Assembly (NCBI GenBank): GCA_003519965.1
Contig: DOVS01000181.1
Span: 1 to 6,148, forward strand
DNA length: 6,148 nt
Origin: Betaproteobacteria bacterium
GTDB lineage: Bacteria > Pseudomonadota > Gammaproteobacteria > Burkholderiales > UBA9220
Reading direction: 5' to 3'
Below, in pieces: positions 5,601 to 6,148 of the stretch (position 1 is the first letter of the stretch; each line of letters starts with the position of its first letter). Below the pieces are notes generated by a model. It saw nothing but the letters and a program-made list of their open reading frames with translations. It searched no databases and was not told the origin of the DNA. The translations under genes and the position numbers were made by a program.

Positions 5601-6148
5601 TTAAATAACGTGTAGTTCGGCGTGCAGCGCGCCCGCTGCTTTCATCGCCTGCAAGATCGCAAGCAAATCTTGTGCCGTCGCGCCGACGGCGTTCAGCGCC
5701 TTGACGACTTCGCCCAGAGAAGCGCCGGACGGCACCGCCACCAATTGCCCTTTACCGGCCTTGATCGAAATTTGCGCCCGCTGCAAGGCCACCGTGCGTC
5801 CGGCGGATAGCGGCAACGGTTGGCTAACGGTGGGCTCGGCGCCGATCGTAACCGATAAATTACCGTGGGACACCGCGCAAGGATCCACCGTCACCGCCTG
5901 GTTCATTACTACGGAACCGGTGCGCGCGTTCATGATGACCTTGGCGGCGGCCTCGCCGGGATTAACGCGCAACGCCTCCACCCGCGCGATAAACGCCACC
6001 CGCTGATTGCTGCCCTGCGGCGCGCGCACCCGGATCACTCGCCCGTCCACCGCGTTGGCGGTGCCATCGCCGTACACTTGATTGATCGCCTCTACCACCC
6101 GGTTGACGGTGGTAAAGTCCGTGGTGTTCAACTCGAAATTGACGAAAT
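5601..6148 (-). CDS. flgI: Flagellar P-ring protein FlgI, C-terminal part (5' end outside window)
   Basis: FlgI is a periplasmic protein that polymerises into the P ring around the flagellar rod in the peptidoglycan layer. About 181 codons are present, roughly the C-terminal half of a family member of about 365 residues. The frame is open to the window edge, so the start and signal peptide lie outside. Recognisable family stretches are FTTVNRVVEAIN near the edge, VIMNARTGSVVMNQAVTVDP, AVSHGNLSVTI and the C-terminal NAVGATAQDLLAILQAMKAAGAL, ending in ELHVI and TAA at 5603-5601. One cysteine is visible (VDPCAVSHG). It aligns with the first of the two cysteines that form the disulfide in E. coli FlgI. 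The second position, close to the C-terminus, is alanine here (AAGALHAE). flgJ follows after 23 bases, so the two are probably co-transcribed. The family call is secure. Confidence 0.96.
   Translation of the reverse strand, partial: FVNFELNTTDFTTVNRVVEAINQVYGDGTANAVDGRVIRVRAPQGSNQRVAFIARVEALRVNPGEAAAKVIMNARTGSVVMNQAVTVDPCAVSHGNLSVTIGAEPTVSQPLPLSAGRTVALQRAQISIKAGKGQLVAVPSGASLGEVVKALNAVGATAQDLLAILQAMKAAGALHAELHVI

Noticed and set aside
5125..5604. Plus-strand open frame of 159 codons opposite flgJ
   Set aside because: It is antisense to the linker and N-terminal domain of FlgJ, arginine/glutamine-rich, and has no recognisable family features.

Overview
The window is a piece of a flagellar gene cluster, read entirely on the minus strand. 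The order of transcription is flgI (3' part only, cut by the window end), flgJ, flgK, flgL, followed by about 660 bases with no recognisable gene. The FlgJ has two domains, an N-terminal rod-binding part fused to a C-terminal peptidoglycan hydrolase. That build and the gene order point to a beta- or gammaproteobacterium with moderately GC-rich DNA. The style of FlgK and FlgL, and a FliA-type promoter in front of flgK, make a betaproteobacterium my first guess, but this is inference.

Layout: 6148-5601 holds the C-terminal half of FlgI, the periplasmic P-ring protein. After a 23-base gap, 5577-4645 holds flgJ, which caps the growing rod and opens the peptidoglycan. The 250-base gap 4644-4395 is a regulatory junction. 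It has a rho-independent terminator just after flgJ (4608-4582), a sigma54-like promoter match (4526-4511) and a strong sigma28 (FliA) promoter match (4461-4435), then a good ribosome binding site for flgK. flgK (4394-2208) and flgL (2196-661) form a tight pair. The flgK stop codon is the first triplet of a perfect Shine-Dalgarno sequence for flgL.

FlgI and FlgJ belong to the basal-body stage. FlgK and FlgL are the two hook-filament junction proteins, made late. The terminator plus FliA-type promoter fits this timing, because it separates the junction proteins from the basal-body genes upstream. Both FlgK (728 residues) and FlgL (511) are much longer than the Salmonella proteins. In both, the extra length consists largely of related beta-rich modules in the surface-exposed middle region.

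Positions 1-660 carry no flagellar gene. I see a possible 45-codon membrane peptide (205-68) with a ribosome binding site, remains of a frameshifted membrane-protein-like frame (570-297), and an imperfect hairpin at 10-52. All are low confidence. I found no RNA gene, CRISPR array, transposase or prophage gene. The window is mostly ordinary flagellar sequence, and I do not see a new biological system in it.
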